Below, piece by piece: positions 4,649 through 5,892 of a stretch of 5,892 bases of DNA. Position numbers and translations under genes: made by a program. The stretch spans positions 1 to 5,892 of the forward strand of contig JAGAXP010000319.1 in NCBI GenBank assembly GCA_017940955.1, in the 5' to 3' direction. How positions within the stretch are numbered: the stretch's first letter is position 1; each line of letters starts with the position of its first letter. The notes beneath the pieces were generated by a model that was not told where the DNA came from, searched no databases, and worked only from the letters and a program-made list of their open reading frames with translations. The DNA is from Oribacterium sp. GTDB lineage: Bacteria > Bacillota_A > Clostridia > Lachnospirales > Lachnospiraceae.

Positions 4649-4666
4649 ATATATATATATATATAT
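4649..4666. repeat. (AT)9 dinucleotide repeat
   Basis: Nine uninterrupted AT units lie between the phosphoesterase stop and the next gene's ribosome site. Such tracts can slip in replication and can form a small cruciform. Its position could alter spacing in any promoter of the small membrane protein. Confidence 0.85.
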
Positions 4667-4671
4667 TATCC

Positions 4672-5373
4672 TTAGGCAAACTGCCATGTCTTCTCAACAG
4701 TATCGACGAAAACAAACCTTTGGTCACCGTACGGATTCCCGTCTCTATATGTCGAAAAGTTATCGAGACTAAGGAGACTGCCTTCCTGGACAGCCGTCAT
4801 CATAGGAGTATGTCCGACCACCTGAAGATAATCAGGAGCATATAGTCTCATTGCACCTTCCTGTGGTCTTGCCCATAATGGACTATTATCTTTCCATAGA
4901 TCGTCTTTTCCCATGGAGTTTACCTTGGTTAAAATAGAATCCATGTCAACTTCCACATATCCGAAATGCTGGATCACGAAACTCTCCGTGAGTCCTCCGT
5001 GACAAAATAGTGTTTTGTCAAACCTATGGATATATTCTACATGACCAGGTTTCATCACTTTTCTTAGGTTCTCAATCCCGTCTACCACAGTGTCTCTTGC
5101 CAGAAATGAGAATCCTGTTTCCATGGCATACCAAAGATAGCTGACATCATGATTACCGTAGCACCAATATGTTTCCGTGTGCTCTTTTACAAAGTTTATA
5201 GCCGCATCAAAGGTTTCCTTATAAAGGGCAATGTTCTGTCCCTTTCCCCAATCATCTACAAGGTCTCCCAAAAGAACAATGGCATCATATTGATTTTTAG
5301 ATAAGATTTCCGATGCTTTTTCAAACATCCAGGGTTTTAGGTGTACATCGGGTATTACAAATATTTTACTCAT
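4672..5373 (-). CDS. Calcineurin-like metallophosphoesterase (PPP-type)
   Basis: 233 residues, complete. A two-metal phosphoesterase with all expected ligands: PDVH (Asp9, His11), LLGDLVDDWG (Asp37), YGNHD (Asn74, His75), HGGL (His125) and GHTP (His188). The GDLVD, HGGL and GHTP forms place it nearer the PPP branch (Ser/Thr phosphatase and diadenosine tetraphosphatase types, common also in phages) than the cyclic-nucleotide branch; the substrate cannot be read from sequence. No signal peptide, so cytoplasmic. The start MSKIFVIPDVH fits the family, in which the first metal motif is within ten residues of the N-terminus. There is no recognisable Shine-Dalgarno: the preceding 20 bases are all A and T apart from one base, unlike every neighbour. 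It is the first gene of the block, preceded by two perfect TATAAT boxes. Confidence 0.92.
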   Translation of the reverse strand: MSKIFVIPDVHLKPWMFEKASEILSKNQYDAIVLLGDLVDDWGKGQNIALYKETFDAAINFVKEHTETYWCYGNHDVSYLWYAMETGFSFLARDTVVDGIENLRKVMKPGHVEYIHRFDKTLFCHGGLTESFVIQHFGYVEVDMDSILTKVNSMGKDDLWKDNSPLWARPQEGAMRLYAPDYLQVVGHTPMMTAVQEGSLLSLDNFSTYRDGNPYGDQRFVFVDTVEKTWQFA

Positions 5374-5399
5374 ATATTTTTATTTATTATTAGCAGAAG

Positions 5400-5423
5400 A
5401 TTATAGACGTCTTTAATATTATA
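5400..5423 (-). promoter_or_regulatory. Two tandem TATAAT boxes ahead of the phosphoesterase
   Basis: The minus strand carries perfect -10 hexamers at 5423-5418 and 5405-5400, 18 bp apart and 27-45 bp before the start codon. Neither has a good -35 at 17-18 bp (TTAGCG and AAACGT are the best). At least one is probably the promoter of the phosphoesterase. Confidence 0.4.
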
Positions 5424-5479
5424 CGTTTAAATGCGATAATCCGCTAATAAATGACGTGGAAAGAACATATATCAGCCAA

Positions 5480-5550
5480 TAAAAAGCGGAATTGACGAGA
5501 ATGCATAGCAATTTTACGAATATTATGTGTATCATAATATCCGCTTTTTA
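5480..5550. repeat. Nested inverted-repeat element, possible terminator of the transporter gene
   Basis: Outer arms TAAAAAGCGGA (5480-5490) and its exact complement (5540-5550) enclose an inner hairpin ATATTATG/CATAATAT (5520-5527 with 5533-5540; the last base of the inner arm is shared with the outer arm). On the minus strand the structure ends in GCTTTTTATT, so it could terminate the upstream transcript about 235 bp after its stop. The unpaired 29-nt left side makes it asymmetric, more like a folded element than a simple terminator. Confidence 0.5.
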
Positions 5551-5783
5551 CATAAGGCCTCCGCATTGTGATCTATAATCAAAATATGGTCGAAGATTAC
5601 CAAGATAAGATGACGTGATAATGCATTGCTTTTGATGTTTATTGTAGAATAAAACAGCTTTTGAAATACACAGTCAAATAAAGACATTTTTCGCATATTT
5701 CTTCCCACTAAAACTCCAAAACAGACAAGGCTATCCACCACAGGAGAATAAAAAAAATATTGTTGTGAGCGATAACTCCACAC
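5551..5783. other. Gene-free stretch after the transporter
   Basis: The minus-strand frame here is only the continuation of the transporter frame past its TAG. It is open by chance, has no ribosome site and reads as low-complexity hydrophobic sequence. No RNA gene or repeat is evident apart from a GACG-GA-AATGCAT-type resemblance between 5494-5515 and 5612-5633. Confidence 0.35.
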
Positions 5784-5892
5784 CTACATTAACATATATA
5801 GTTGAGTCATTAATGGCATCGTAACTATGCATACCAAAGTAGTCATAGCATTTATCGCACCGGAGTATTCTGCATCTTTGTTGTATAATTGC
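5784..5892 (-). CDS. C-terminal end of a membrane transporter, probably AEC family (partial)
   Basis: The minus-strand frame entering at the right edge reads QLYNKDAEYSGAINAMTTLV then CIVTMPLMTQLYMLM and stops at the TAG at 5786-5784. A short polar loop with a D-A-E-Y segment, then a single hydrophobic helix with T-L-x-C-I-V-T-M-P-L, is the closing pattern of auxin-efflux-carrier (AEC) family permeases, where the last helix carries the T-x-P kink. Only 35 residues are in the window; the rest lies beyond it. It is transcribed toward the phosphoesterase but is separated from it by 410 bp, so probably not the same operon. Confidence 0.6.
   Translation of the reverse strand, partial: QLYNKDAEYSGAINAMTTLVCIVTMPLMTQLYMLM

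Noticed and set aside
5532..5783. 83-codon minus-strand frame starting GTG
   Set aside because: It is in frame directly after the TAG stop of the transporter end, has no ribosome site, and shows no protein-like conservation pattern.
1..5892. CRISPR array, tRNA or rRNA genes, riboswitch
   Set aside because: No regularly spaced repeats, cloverleaf, rRNA-like segments or recognisable aptamer core were seen on either strand.

Overview
The window is an AT-rich stretch of chromosome in which every convincing gene lies on the minus strand, so it reads right to left. Small AT-rich genes with AGGAGG-type ribosome sites, a double-glycine leader peptide, an IS5/IS1182-like transposase tail and a cysteine-rich Ada-like zinc module together suggest a Gram-positive anaerobe of the Clostridia, most likely Lachnospiraceae (Butyrivibrio/Roseburia-like). 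That assignment is inferred from protein style; no rRNA or tRNA is present to confirm it.

Layout in the direction of transcription (5892 to 1). (1) At 5892-5784 is the C-terminal end of a membrane protein, probably an AEC-family transporter. A 410-bp gap follows, holding a nested inverted-repeat structure and two -10-like boxes. (2) At 5373-3535 are three housekeeping-like or accessory genes: a calcineurin-like (PPP-type) metallophosphoesterase, a small single-span membrane protein, and an SGNH hydrolase close to the arylesterase/acyltransferase (MsAcT) group. They end at a near-perfect 48-nt hairpin at 3349-3396. (3) At 3184-2310 is a two-gene unit: a 204-residue protein with an N-terminal Cys/His zinc module, then a 77-residue protein with a ribbon-helix-helix-like C-terminus. 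(4) At 2267-1471 is a complete HicA/HicB toxin-antitoxin locus. Its promoter is built into a perfect 34-bp palindrome, and a terminator closes it. (5) At 1467-1219 are gene debris: a tail resembling RhuM and possibly a scrap of a type I restriction specificity subunit. (6) At 1056-401 is a double-glycine leader peptide carrying an SH3-like cargo, followed 32 bp later by a DUF805 membrane protein. (7) At 1-381 is the 3' remnant of a transposase plus inverted repeats.

How it fits together: the left half (1-3184) looks like an accessory island with mobile-element and restriction-locus remnants, a toxin-antitoxin module and an exported-peptide unit. The right half (3535-5892) looks more like ordinary genome. 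The strongest non-gene signal is the hicAB control site. One palindrome carries a perfect TTGACA-17-TATAAT promoter toward hicA and, by symmetry, a near-perfect copy pointing the other way into the antisense strand of the neighbouring unit. The second is the peptide/DUF805 pair, which has an 8-bp direct repeat spaced 21 bp upstream, a geometry like that of LytTR-type regulator sites.
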